Assembly: GCA_024516035.1 (NCBI GenBank)
Contig: CM044957.1
Location: 5,538,374 to 5,602,373 of the forward strand
DNA from: Bactericera cockerelli
Taxonomy: Eukaryota > Arthropoda > Insecta > Hemiptera > Triozidae
DNA: 64,000 nt
Reading direction: 5' to 3'
Positions 20,496 to 32,292 of the stretch are shown piece after piece. Each line of letters begins with the position of its first letter. Within the stretch, counting starts at the first letter, position 1. Below the pieces are notes generated by a model. That model had not been told where the DNA came from, ran no database searches, and saw only the letters and a program-made list of their open reading frames with translations. Position numbers and translations under genes: made by a program.

Positions 20496-20897
20496 CCAGT
20501 CAGGTAAATGTGGTTTATAATCAAAATTACGGCGAACTTGTAACCTGAAAGTCGATGGTTCGAGTTCCTATCAGTGTTCCTATTTGGTAAGTATAAGTTA
20601 AAGTAGTTTATTGTGATACCTATCAGTCCTATCACCCTTGTAATGAACGCAAATATGATTTTTAAACTCATAGATATGTTGAATTTTATATTTTATTAAG
20701 ATACAAAATTAAATTACTAACAATTCATCATTATTCTCTCGACAAATGGTGCCTACCAGGCTCGAGGCATTTCCACGCTGGACTGCCAATTACCACGTGT
20801 GATTTCTAACTTGGTAGAAACTTGGTCTACCAAATACTTAAACTGTCGAGAAAAAGGTCAAAGTGTTTCAAGAGCCAACCCATAAAAACAATATTGC

Positions 20898-21030
20898 AGC
20901 TTGATCGAAAAGGCGGCGGACTTGTAACCTGGAGGTCGGTGGTTCAAGTCCTGGATTCAGCGTAGATTTAGCAAAACGAGTTTGAGTAGTTGTGACATCA
21001 CGAAAGTGATTAACACAAATTTGACAACAA
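20898..21030 (+). mobile_element. SINE D
   Basis: GCGGCGGACTTGTAACCTGG, GGTCGGTGGTTCAAGTCC, body AACGAGTTTGAGTAGTTGTG, end GTGATTAACACAAATTTG. A head-only piece lies at 20530-20575. Confidence 0.82.
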
Positions 21031-21455
21031 TACTGTTTATCAAAAAAAAACTGTTTATCAACAACAACAAAAAATACTGTTTCAACTGGATAATTAATTT
21101 AAATTTAGATCATCTAATTTAAACCATGACGGGGAATGGCACGAATGACGACAAAATACAGTCATTAAAGTACAATTAAAAAAAAAATAAGAAATTTTAG
21201 CCACAATGGAAGTTGCTCAAAGCTTCACTCTACATATTCAGATCAGCATGTCAAGTCCAAAGCCACCGTCGCGTCAGTTAGACGTCAGTCACGGTCTAGA
21301 ACTGACGGATTGTGTGTTTGTTTGCATTACAGCTGGAGCAGTTGAGCAATAGGAGATCTTGGCGTACGGCAGTGCGTCCGGCCAAGTTCCACACAAATCA
21401 GCTTGTTTTTCCTCGAAAAACAACTCTGTTACACCCTGTTCCAACAGACAGTCTG

Positions 21456-21668
21456 TCCCGGTAGCTCAGTGGTAAAGGCGGCACTCTGTGAATCCCGAGA
21501 TTCCAGAGGTCGTGGGTTCGAAACCCAGCCGGGACATGACAAGTTATACTCCCATTTGGGATTTTTACCACATAATAATACATCTTGGTCTTACTGCTGG
21601 AATAATGGCACTTAATAGTCCTAATCGGGCAGTATAAATAAGGCGATATTATTATTTTTATTATTTTT
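21456..21668 (+). mobile_element. SINE A, near-consensus copy
   Basis: TCCCGGTAGCTCAGTGGTAA opens it; box B GGGTTCGAAACCC is at 21514-21526; the first and last head bases pair (TCCCGG/CCGGGA) like a tRNA acceptor stem. Body and (ATT)n tail are intact. Confidence 0.9.
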
Positions 21669-21752
21669 GGTTGGAAGAGACTGTCATAGACAATAACTCC
21701 GCCCTTTAGTTAGGGCATTTGTATATATTTTATCTATGTTGTTTATCTATGT

Positions 21753-21920
21753 TCAACGCACTGGTCTGGTAGTTCAGGTAACGTAGGGGTCCGTTGGTTC
21801 GAATTCCACCCAGTGCATGCATTTTTCCTCATTCATTTGAGTTTATGTGCTGGTAGAAAATGCTTTGAGCATTAACCTCGCCTGGTGGTTACCTTCCACT
21901 AAAGAGTGTTATTATTATTT
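21753..21920 (+). mobile_element. SINE C, shortened head
   Basis: The head lacks the box A half; GTTGGTTCGAATTCCACCCA is followed by the body and the CACTAAAGAGTGTTATTATT tail. Confidence 0.82.
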
Positions 21921-22542
21921 GTTACACCCCGTTTCAACAGATTTTGAAGTGGAAGAGATTGCCATACCCAATAACCCTACTCTTTAGTTAGGACATCAAT
22001 ATAAATAATTTATCAATGTTGTTTATCTTTTTCTTGTTTCTATTGTTCTCAATTTTGTATTTTAATTCTCATCATTAGTTTGTGCATTATTATTACATTA
22101 TTCTTTAACAGGACCATAAAGAATTTAAAAATACTAATAGTACTTTTCCCCCGTCACAATCTCATTAATCGCCATGGGAAATTTTCTGCTTGAAAATTAT
22201 AGACATCTTTTGAACTATAGCCATGGGATTCAAAGGTCTTCAGTGGAAGACTTGCTGAGTGAGTAGCTCAGTTTTTTTTCTAAACCCAGGTCTATTTTAT
22301 AATAGAGTTTTTATAACTTGTATAGAAACCTGTTCAAATAAATAAATACAATTTTTTCGCTGCCTGATGTGATGCAGCGTAAAATTCACGAAAGATCTAG
22401 GTGACCGCCTCACATCAGTGACCGGAGACAAAAGCAGTATAGGGCCTTTCTGGATCAAAGAATATCCATCGCGATCTAGAAAGGCAATGCAGCGGGCGTC
22501 ATGGGGACCTTGCCGAGCTGTTTAAAAATGGAAGAAATTTTT

Positions 22543-23148
22543 ACTTTCCTTATCCTATAGTAAGGAAAGTATTGTATTCGTCGAAAATTTGACCTACCCA
22601 GTTTTTCACATTTCTGGACGAATCATAGCCTCAGGATACCAAAAAAGTTGTTTTCAGCCATTGGTCCGTGCGTCTGTCTGTGTGTAAACAGGATATCTCG
22701 AGAACGGTAATAGCTAGAGACTTGAAATTTGCTATACAAATTAATTTTATACACCAGACAAACCACGAAACTTTTGGTCGAAATCGGCCGCATTCTGCGG
22801 CCGCAGGGCCGCAAATATCAGCCGCAAGCGCCGAATCTTTAAATTGGTTAAAGATAAAAAAAAAAGTTAGAGAACATTATATTCTTAGATTAAAAAATTA
22901 ATAGGGGTCTTCTCTGATCATTTTTTTGATATCTTGAACTTTTTGGACCTCGGCCTCAATTTACCGGTATTTTGGGGGGGACCCGCTTGGACTAACTTTT
23001 TTATTATTCACCCTAGATGGGGGTTGCGACATATCCAATCCAATGATTTTGAAGTGCTGATTACGAATTTGGCATTGATTTTTAGCTATCTGCTACCGTT
23101 GAGTCACCAGTGGCGGAATTCGACTTCTTTTTTTGGGATAAGGAAAGT
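22543..23148. mobile_element. 606-bp element with ACTTTCCTTATCC inverted ends
   Basis: Left ACTTTCCTTATCC and right GGATAAGGAAAGT are exact complements. The left end also folds on itself at once (ACTTTCCTTA...TAAGGAAAGT, 22543-22570). A second, 3'-truncated copy is at 54200-54570. Open frames inside are short and unrecognised. Confidence 0.75.
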
Positions 23149-23767
23149 CGTGTGATGTTTACACCAGATTTTTTATTTGTAATATTGTTAAAAAAATTTT
23201 TAAATAAATTGTTTAGTCTCGGAAAAAAATACAGTACCTACTCAAAGAGACCGATATTTTTTAACAGGAACTTGGCGTTTATTCTACATTTGTGTTTTTG
23301 GCGGAATTGGGTTCACCTCAAAATTCTTGTAGGATTGTCTGCCGGTATTCGTGACGTGATTGGTCTGAAAGTACAAACTTTACCTTCAATTATGCTGCTT
23401 GCTGTTTGAATCGAACTGTGAATTGCCTCCGTTTAATCTGTCTCTACCAGTAAGCGTCGGTTCAACTTGGCGTCTACAGTAGCTCCTGTTTCATGGCTAC
23501 GAAATAAAAACGGCTGTGAAACACTATTCTTAAAAAAAAATAAGGGTCGAGTGGAATAGATTAAGGAAATAATCTCGCGCTTTAGCTGGGGCATATTTGC
23601 AACCTTTTTTTTTTCTTGCAACTCCCCACTTTTTTTTCTTGCACTATTATGTTCTGGTATCTATTTTTTTTTAAACTAAAAGCAAACCCTCGGAGTGAAA
23701 TTAATAGACATAATCAGGATCACAAGTTCTGGACTTGAGCATTTGTTCCCCATTCAAAATAAATGGA

Positions 23768-24065
23768 GCGCGCGATTAGCTCAGTGTTTAAGCACTCGCT
23801 TGCCATGCGGAAGGTCCCGGGTTCGACCCCCCGTGCCAACAAAAATTTGTATTCTTAATTTGGTTACAGTTGTTTGTAAGGGATACCTTCCGGTGCGCTC
23901 ATGTTGACCCAGCACCTAAATGGGAAGTATTGTGTCACTTCTCGCCCATCAGAGGGGAACCATACTACGGGATGGGCAGCCTACAACACAGGCCACAAGC
24001 GTCTACAGTAGCTGTTTCATGGCTAAGAAATAAAAAAAAAGCTGTGAAACACTCATCTTTAAATT
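23768..24065 (+). mobile_element. SINE B, full length
   Basis: Head GCGATTAGCTCAGTGTTTAA with box B CGGGTTCGACCCCC, complete body and GCTGTGAAACACTCATCTTT tail. A separate 3' fragment lies at 23471-23536. Confidence 0.88.
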
Positions 24066-24547
24066 TGAAAAAAAAATGTTCAAAATCTAGATTTAAGTTC
24101 ACAGAGGTATCATCAAAAAATTCACAGTTGTATTTTCGTTGAAATCGGAGTTTCAACCAATCACAGAGCACTATAGTCCGACTTGAGGTCTGGCTTATCT
24201 TTGTTGTAATCCTATCTTATGATTCGGACCTAGGTCATGCTTCCTAAATCGGCAAGTACACTCAAAATTATCCAAGATTTATTATGTGTGCAATTTTTGA
24301 TGTTTTTCCTCCTTGTATCTGAGAAAATAACACAAATTGATGTAATGTTCGGACTTCCTGAACTGTTATCCAATGATCTCAATGTTCGGAAGTTGAACTT
24401 CCGGTTTCCGAAACGAATGAGTCACTTTGGCAGTTGCACAGATTTGATGTCTATCTCTTGCATTGTGCAGAGGTAGCTTCGAGCTGTATTGTCTTGGTAT
24501 TGGCGACATTGATTAGAATTCTGTTCTCATCCGCGTTACTGAGTACT

Positions 24548-24728
24548 GTGCACTGGTAGTCAAGTGGTTAACGCGGTAGTCTGGTAATCCAGGTAGCGTA
24601 GGGATCCGTTGATTCGAATCCCACCCAGTGCACGAATTTTTCCTCATTAATTTGAGTTTGTGACCACATAATAATAAGACTTTGAGGATTAGGTGGTAGA
24701 AAATGCTTTCAGCATTTATTATTACTTC
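24548..24728 (+). mobile_element. SINE C, 3'-shortened
   Basis: GTGCACTGGTAGTCAAGTGG, GATTCGAATCCCACCCAGTG, body to AAAATGCTTTCAGCATTTAT. Confidence 0.82.
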
Positions 24729-25320
24729 ATTTCATACATGTTCGTCAGGTATGCATTGGTGGTCGAGAAATTAAGGCGTTGGTAATCCAGGCAAGATATC
24801 TAGAGAGCTTTTTTTCTTTCTTTTTTCCTGTTAGGCGCTTTAACACCACTGATGAAGTGGGTCGTTCCATTTGCCTCCATAACCATATCTCAAAGCTCTT
24901 TCGGTCGTTCGTTAGAGAGCTTTGAGGTGTGGTTATGGAGCAAATGAAAAACATTATACAATGGTCTGACCGTATAAATAATGAAGATGTGTTGAGAAGA
25001 GAGATACAGTTTTATTGTAAAACGGTGCTGCCCACATATTTGAAGGTTGCAAAACACAGCATATCAATCAATACATAAAGAGTACATTTTTTTTTCATAC
25101 ACATATTTTCTTTGTCTTTCTAAATGAGTTTTTCATTTTCTTTCTTCATTTAGAGTTGGAATAAATGTGAAAATAAATGATAGAAAAAGAAAAGGGAATG
25201 CAATTTTTTAGGACATATTTTGAGAAGAAAACTGCCTACTCTTTGACTCTTTAGTCTCATTTTTGCAGGATAAACAGAGTATTGTATTGGAGGTAGATTT
25301 CTGCCTGAATTTTGTCTCAC

Positions 25321-25432
25321 CTTGTCTTGAAAACATCAATGGTATTGCCCGAGCAGTCAGCAGAATCAATATTGGCAATCAAGTTGTCCCCAATCGATTC
25401 CGTTAGTCTTTCTTGTAGCTCTGTTCTCAATA
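25321..25432 (-). other. Weak candidate exon or relic next to a TA-flanked element
   Basis: A 112-base open segment on the minus strand reads LRTELQERLTESIGDNLIAN and more, bounded by CTCAG at 25437-25433 and AAG-GTGAGA at 25321-25315. The 25442 element abuts its 5' side. It has no recognisable homology and may be chance. Confidence 0.2.
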
Positions 25433-25441
25433 CTGAGTATA

Positions 25442-25840
25442 CAGGATGTTTCAATAGGTGGGCAAGTAGACGTTTTCCACCTAACTGTATGGTATACAAG
25501 TATACACCCAGTTGACTGTGTTGTCTAAGAACTCTATGGTACCAAACGATAAGGGGCCATGGGCATTGGGACATGATAATTTGAACATTAATTCCCCGAG
25601 CTAATTTTGGATTCGACCTTTTGTTACGGATAAACGCCCAATTCATTTTTTTTTTTTTTTTTTTTTTTTTAATCAATATTTTAGTTATTGTTTTAATCCG
25701 ATCATTTCTAAATAAAACAGGAAAATGGGCGTATCTCTGTAGCTAAAGGCCAAATCCATAATGACCTCAGGAAGCAAATGTTTGTTTTATCATGTCCTTT
25801 AACCACTTAGTGTTTGTTACCCTAAAGCTGAAACACCCGG
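25442..25840. mobile_element. ~400-bp TA-flanked element with TGTTTCA ends
   Basis: Left end CAGGATGTTTCAATAGGTG, right end (complement) CCGGGTGTTTCAGC, TA at each side. The interior holds a T-run at 25645-25670 and no transposase remnant that I can read. Confidence 0.7.
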
Positions 25841-26025
25841 TATATACATACAAATTTGTCATTACTCCATGCTTAAAACTGAGTTAGTGAGTGTATAAAC
25901 ATGTTACTCCATTGTATATTGGCCATCACTTCATGAGGACAAAGCACTCCAGAAGATGATTGCAAACATATTTCAAGTGGACACATAGATGCCACTAACC
26001 TGTATATTATGTTCATATAGTTGTA

Positions 26026-26702
26026 CAGTGTGTTTCAATATGTATGTAGTGTCCGTAATGTTTGTATCAAACACGCTTAACAAAGAGATGAGGCGTTTTT
26101 CAAGGTTTCCCTAGATATTAAAAAAAAATTGGGAAATATTGATAAATTTTTAACAAATTATTTAATTAAATAATAATAATAAATGATGTCATTCGTCATC
26201 ATGAGAGAAACATAATAAATGGTAAGATACAGTTTTTCTTTTCTTTTTTAAAGATTCCTAGTCATGAAACAGGAGCTACTGTGGACACTTGTAGTTTGTG
26301 TTGAAGCCTGCTCATCCCGTATAATACCTCCCCTCTGATGGGCGAGAAGTGACACAATACTTCCCCTTTAGGTGCTGGGTCAACACGAGCGCACCGGTAG
26401 GTATACCTTGCAAACAACTGTAACCAAATTTTTAATACAATTTTTTATCGGCGCGGGGGTTCGAACCCGGGACCTTCCGCATGGCAAGCGAGCGCTTAAC
26501 CACTGAGCTAATAACTTAGCTCACTTTCTTGTAAGTAGAAACACCGCACCGTTTAGAATGACCTATATCTTAAATAGAAAGCCTAAAACCAAAATCAAAT
26601 CTGCCCTGTCATTATCACAAATCAGGGTGGTGATAAGATTGGGAAGACAGCATGCTACACTATCTTAAAAGTGTGTGCATGCTGGAGTATTGAAACACCC
26701 TG
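26026..26702. mobile_element. TA-flanked element with TGTTTCA ends, containing a SINE B
   Basis: Left CAGTGTGTTTCAATATG, right (complement) CAGGGTGTTTCAATACTCC, TA on both sides. A complete SINE B (26248-26520) lies inside, so about 400 bases are the element itself, comparable to its neighbour at 25442. Confidence 0.75.
26248..26520 (-). mobile_element. SINE B, full length, inside a TA-flanked element
   Basis: Minus-strand copy with complement of TTAGCTCAGTGGTTAAGCGC and of CCCGGGTTCGAACCCCC. It lies wholly within the element 26026-26702. Confidence 0.85.
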
Positions 26703-26825
26703 TATGAGTATGGTCTACAAACACTAGCTACATGCCGTACCTAGTATAATTGGTATATGGGTCTATGGTATTTGCTCATTACAACTAGGAAAGAAGGCAC
26801 TTGTCGTCACAAACGGTGATGTGTA

Positions 26826-27234
26826 CAGGGTGGGCTTAAATTCTTACCCCCCGGCCTGTAAGTACAACCAGTCCAAAACTAACATTATCAGAAAAGTTGA
26901 GAAGTAATTTGTTTGAAAGTTCTGATTAAAAGGATTTCAGATCAAAAAGTCTCATATATCTACCAATTAGATTGTTGGACAAATTACGCACAAAATCTAC
27001 AAAAATGGAAGACATTTGTTATTAGAGGTCGTGGTCAAGTTTATTAGTAAGTAATTAAGGAGGTAAGTAAGTAATTAGGTAGGTAATTAAGTAAGTAGGT
27101 AGGTAGGTAAGTAAATAGGTAAGTAAGTAGGTAAGGTTCTTGAGATACACCACGGAAGTATGGAGCACCTACAAGGAGCGCATTTTCAAACTGTGACAAA
27201 TAGTTACTGGAGGTGAGACTTTATCAGCACCCTG
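26826..27234. mobile_element. 409-bp TA-flanked element with GTAA/GTAG repeat core
   Basis: Ends CAGGGTGGGCTTAAATTCTT and (complement) CAGGGTGCTGATAAAGTCTC. The core 27050-27135 is a degenerate run of GTAAGTA/GTAGGTA. The right end closely resembles the ends of the 18-kb foldback. Confidence 0.75.
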
Positions 27235-27459
27235 TATAAAGAGAACACTTTTCGTCATGCCTCTTACAGAAGATATTTTACAGATGGGACATGAGATATA
27301 TCAGACTTGGTGTTCAGGATCGACAAAAGAACTCGTTTCATGGTTTCTATTTTAGTCTGTTGGGTTGCCTGGTTCCTGTTTGGAGTAACAGGGAGAATAA
27401 CTCTAGAACGGAGTGTCCAGTGGTACTCAACCTGGGGTCTCAACTATTGAACGTGATCT

Positions 27460-27930
27460 AAACAGGGAAGTCTGGCTGGGGCACGTTAAACAGTGAGAGG
27501 ACCAGTGTCTCGCTAGAGGACTATAAACAGAAAAAAGACTAGCCAACCCTTACAAGCCAGGCTAGCTTGCAGTTTCTAAGGGTTTCATGGCTCATAAAGA
27601 CAAAGTCCAAGTTCTCACATAGAAATATGTGTTTCCGGACAAGCCAACTTTGAAATAAAGTTGGCTGGAGACCATCATTCCCCTCTCCAGCTGTAGCCAA
27701 GCTGGCTACAACAACATCTAAACAGGGAGAAGACCAGTGTCTTGCTATAGAGGACTATTAACAGAAAATACAGGAACCAATCCTAACAAACTAGGCTAGC
27801 TTGTTGTTTTCCGAAGGGTTTGATGGTTTTTGGAGAATAAGCCCAAGTTCTCACGATGATTGATCATGATCATACATGAGAATATGACGAGTCAACTAAA
27901 GTTGGCTGGAGACTCCCATCATTTTAGAAA
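27460..27930. repeat. Two tandem copies of a dispersed ~240-bp repeat
   Basis: Both copies hold GACCAGTGTCT, CTAGCTTG, GAGACCATCAT-like and AAGTTGGCTGGAGAC blocks. A third, partial copy is at 58785-58960 (CCCAAGTTATCACGATG, GACTGGAGACCATCA). Class unknown. Confidence 0.65.
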
Positions 27931-28861
27931 ACTATTAGGAAGAGTCCACTTCCGTTTTCCATTGAATATAATCCATCCACAATTTTACTTTTTTTTAACA
28001 TTTTAACGGGGTTAACCCATGTTTAAAGCCTTTTGATATCTAACTAGGAAAAAATGTTCTTCTTTTTTCAAAATTAGTAGCTTTTTCAATATCTATTAAA
28101 GAATTAGGCCCGAATTCTGAAACAGGATTCGTTAATCTTAGTGGACACTATCCCTTAACTTTCACCTTGACAACAACTGTAGAGGTTACAGCTAAGCCGG
28201 GCTTTGTAGCTGTAAATTACTAGTGTGGCGCAATGCAGCTGTAGCCAGCCTTCGTGGCGGAAAATCTTGTTTTAAAATACATTTACCTTGGCTTAGATTT
28301 ACTAATCCTGTTTCATAATACGGCTCTTAGACACCTGTGGGGTGTGGGGGAAGGTGAAATTATGAATATTAATAGCAAATATTCACTATTATTTTATGTT
28401 ATTGAGAGAAGTCAAGTTTTCTTTGCCAACGTTTTTTGGGCCTGAGCCAAAAATCAGATCTAGCTAGTCTTTACCCCCACAAGAAGGTCAAAAAATGTCG
28501 AAGGCAACAGGAGCTATTATAATTTTATTATTCATTGGACATAACTTTTACTGTTTTGACAGTTTCCAAAGTAACCTTGCAAAGTAAAATGAACGTTTAT
28601 GATTTTGATTGTTTTGTAACACATGGAATGGTGATTTACTTTTGAAACTTTGCCAACTATTGTAATAAAATATTGCCAAATCAGCACCCAACTATAGTAT
28701 AGTAAATAAATAGTAAAGAATTTCGATAATGTATGTATTTTCAACCCTGATGTAATGTCCCCACCTGTTGAGACAGGATAGTCTAATTAGATGCACCATT
28801 GGCGTTACCATAGCAACTAATATTATTCCTCTGTCATAGCCATCTCCTTCTTTACTCTTTT

Positions 28862-29085
28862 GTTTTTTGTTTAACGTCACTTTCAATAGCATCATCATAT
28901 GCACAGTGGGGGTGTTACCCTCCATTCGCAGAAAACTCACAAACCTGGTACCCACATTAACCTCACCCAGTTTGCGTTGGGCGGGAATGCCAGCATCACG
29001 AAGTCTTCACCTCGCTGGATGTTGTTTAATTTCGGTGATCCTATGAGAACCGGTGCATTCAACGCGCCATTGACGCTGGAGAACG
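28862..29085 (-). mobile_element. 5S-headed SINE, full head
   Basis: Minus-strand copy: T-rich tail complement, body, then the complement of GGTTCTCATAGGATCACCGA. The 5S-like head continues to GGCGCGTTGAATGCACC. The stretch 29100-29160 repeats part of the head (GCGTTGACGCCATCGA). Confidence 0.8.
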
Positions 29086-31020
29086 ATCTTTTAAAATACA
29101 AAATACATAATGGCGCATCTTCGTTTAAAATACGTCGATGGCGCGTTGACGCCATCGACCCTCCTCTCTTTCACTTTGCCTTTTCCCAAACCTACTTGGG
29201 GTCGGCACTTGCCAACCTCGTCCTCATAATCGAGGTTGGTTAGTTCTGGCACTCATATACTTCCACATCTTACGGCTGGATGCCCTTCCTAACACCAACC
29301 CAGTTAAGGGTGCCAATGATTTGTGTTAATGTCTTTCGGCCTTACAAGGCTGGTGACCACACGTCCCCCAGAGAGACAAGGTTGTTATAGAAGTTAGCAG
29401 TACTACAGAAAACTAACCTGTAGTTACCATGGCCGAGTTGAGGAGCATCAGAGGCACGCTTCCTTCGGTAGTGAGTTTGAAGAAATGTTTTACCTTTGAA
29501 ATACATATATCTCCTAATCCTAATAATAACCTCGGGTTTAAATTTCAAATCCCTAATTTGCTACTTTGCAGAATTAGGTGGTAGAAAATGCTTTGAGCAC
29601 TAACCTCGCCTGGTGGTTATTATTATATTATTGTTATTATTATCGACATATTTCGTGATCAAACACCTCGGCCGAGGTGTGAAGAACGCCTATACAAAGA
29701 AAGAGACAGCCCGGCAGAGTGTAAGGTTACGGAAAACATAGTTCCCATGCATTTCATGTACTTTCAGCCAGCGAAAAGCGCAACATGAATTTCAAAAATT
29801 GCGATTTTTATTGCAGAAATGGACTCTACGTTGAAAAATAAATTGATTTGACTTTTTATTTGACTTCCTAGGTCAACCGGAACCCTATTTTCGAGACCCC
29901 CGAACAATCGTGAAAGACATGAAAAGATTCATAATTTTTTTTTTTTTTTTTCTGTTTTTTTTCATACGGATCCTTTGAGACCCGACTTCGTGTCTTTAAC
30001 TTGGCACTGAAGATTAAGTGAGGTGTCTAAAGTGATCAAGATATAATGGAGATGAGCCTGGACCAAAAAAAAATTCTAAATTATAAACGGGCGGCCCATT
30101 TGGGCGGCCTCGGGTTTTGGGAGCCCAAATCGGGAATTGAAGGATAATACTAATCTTAAGTGGTATCAAATGAAAGATTTTGATGAGCAGATACCAAATT
30201 TATTGATTTTATTCCTTCATCAGGTCCACTGGGTGGCACCTGGTGGCCTTTTCATTTTCTTTGGCGGGTAGGTACCTTCGAATCCTTAGCTTAGTGGTCA
30301 GATCTTGGCCAGTATGTATTTTTCGAGATGACCTCGCTCTCTCACTGCAAAATTTGAATGTTTAAGTTTCCAAGTATTAATTTAGTTAGTTCATTTTCCG
30401 TCCGATTTTATAGAAGATAACTTTGTCTATTGGTAGCATGCTCGACCTGCCACCCATTCAGCATGGGTTCGAATCCCGGCGGGGACTAAATTTTTTAGCT
30501 CTATATTTTCAATTTGGGCTTAAAGTTGTTTTGTTTTTCTGATCTTTATATTTGATCTTCATGACGACCCCATTACCCTCGCGAGGAAAATTTTAGTAGT
30601 TGCAGAATTGGCCAATGACCTGTGGCGGAATTACGAGATTGATTTTGGACAATCATGGTTGGATGGAAATAAAATATGACGAATTAGCTCTCATAATGTC
30701 GATGCTACTCACTAAAAGTTGTGACAAAGTAGTGACTTTGGCCAAGTCGGTAGCATACTAGGCTTGCACGCACGATGACTTGGGTTCGATTCCCTTCAGG
30801 GAAGTTTTTTTTCTCTGTTCATTATGTCCGGGGTACACTCATACCTCGTGAGGTATTGATAAGGGACGTCACCACCGAGTTCTCTCCCGCTCATGGTTTT
30901 ATCAACACCAAATTGTCTCCCGTCGCGTCGCTTGCATTTTTCCCTGATTTTATACCTACATAGTTGAGGCCTAGCATAAAAATTATAATCGAAACACCTA
31001 GGAATCATTGATATAGACCT

Positions 31021-31225
31021 GAGGCATGGCCTTCTATGTATTTATCCTAACCCTATGATAAACCCAAAGCATGGCCTTCTATATATTTACCTAACCCTAC
31101 TATAAACCCGAGGCATTGCCTTCTATGTATTATCCCTAACACTTCTATATTCCTAAGGCATGGCCTTCTATGTATTTTACCTAACTCTACTATACACTAA
31201 AGGCATTGCCTTTTATTAGTTAGAG
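31021..31225. repeat. ~45-bp tandem repeat, about 4-5 copies
   Basis: GGCATGGCCTTCTATGTATTT, in part, with CCTAACCCTA and a short AAACC linker, repeated with 10-15% divergence. Flanks contain no gene. Confidence 0.85.
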
Positions 31226-31745
31226 ATTTTAAAGATTTACTTATAAAAGGCCGATTCTTATATAAAAATGATAATTTTATAGTTTTCATTTTCTTAAATA
31301 CCTAATGTAAAAGAGCATGGTCTTATTTCCGGGAGAGATACTCGTGGTGACCCGTGCAATAAGCCGGAGAGAATTCGGGTAAGAAAAGGTCAACGGGAGA
31401 GAACTCATTACCTCACCTTGATAAGGTTATTACAAATTAATTTCTTTGGCATTTGTAAATCCAGGTGTTTTAGTGTCCCTCATAGGAGGCTCCGAGGTCT
31501 ATTTAGCATTGAAAGATAAACCTAATCATTGCAAATTTATATATTATTTACTCACTTTGGGGACTCAGGGGGCCAAATCTGTGATCCAAATACATATTGA
31601 CCTTAGAAAAATTAAATACGTACTGCTAAAACTATATCTTAAAAAAAGACAACTTGGTACATTCACATTTTCCCAGCTTATTTACTTTTGTTATTCATAA
31701 TGTTTCAGTAGTGTATGAACCTATATTTTCGTACAAAAAGAACTG

Positions 31746-32292
31746 ATATCCCCCCAAAAACACCACTTCGTGGTTAAAAAAAGAAGAACGCCTCACTCAA
31801 AAGAATGATTATAATTAGCTAAAAATAAATGATATCAAATTAAGAACACCTTACCACCTCTCTTTCTGTATCTCTGCACTCCTCTCTGAATTTATTCCTC
31901 TTATGTTTATCTTTCTTTATCCTTTCTAGGGGTCATCCCAAACTTGATTTCTCTTTAAATTTACTTGTTGCACGGCAATAAAAAATGGCGGTCGCGGTGT
32001 AATTTTCTCGATTCAAATCAAATAAGTTCAGAAAAATCATACTCCGACCGCCATTTTTATTGCCGTGCAACAAGTAAATTTAAAGAGAAATCAAGTTTGG
32101 GATGACCCCTAGAAAGGATAAAGAAAGATAAACATAAGAGGAATAAATTCAGAGAGGAGTGCAGAGATACAGAAAGAGAGGTGGTAAGGTGTTCTTAATT
32201 TGATATCATTTATTTTTAGCTAATTATAATCATTCTTTTGAGTGAGGCGTTCTTCTTTTTTTAACCACGAAGTGGTGTTTTTGGGGGGATAT
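31746..32292. mobile_element. 547-bp near-perfect inverted repeat
   Basis: Arms 31746-31994 and 32045-32292 are complementary with only about one indel, around a 50-base spacer. Ends are ATATCCCCCCAAAAACACCA and complement. I see no target duplication and no terminal motif of a known family. The minus-strand ORF at 32220-32519 is not supported as a gene. Confidence 0.9.

Noticed and set aside
21456..21536. Possible tRNA genes at the many box A/box B matches
   Set aside because: All lead into a shared non-tRNA body and an ATT or A-rich tail, and copies of the same head recur. They are SINE heads, not tRNA genes.
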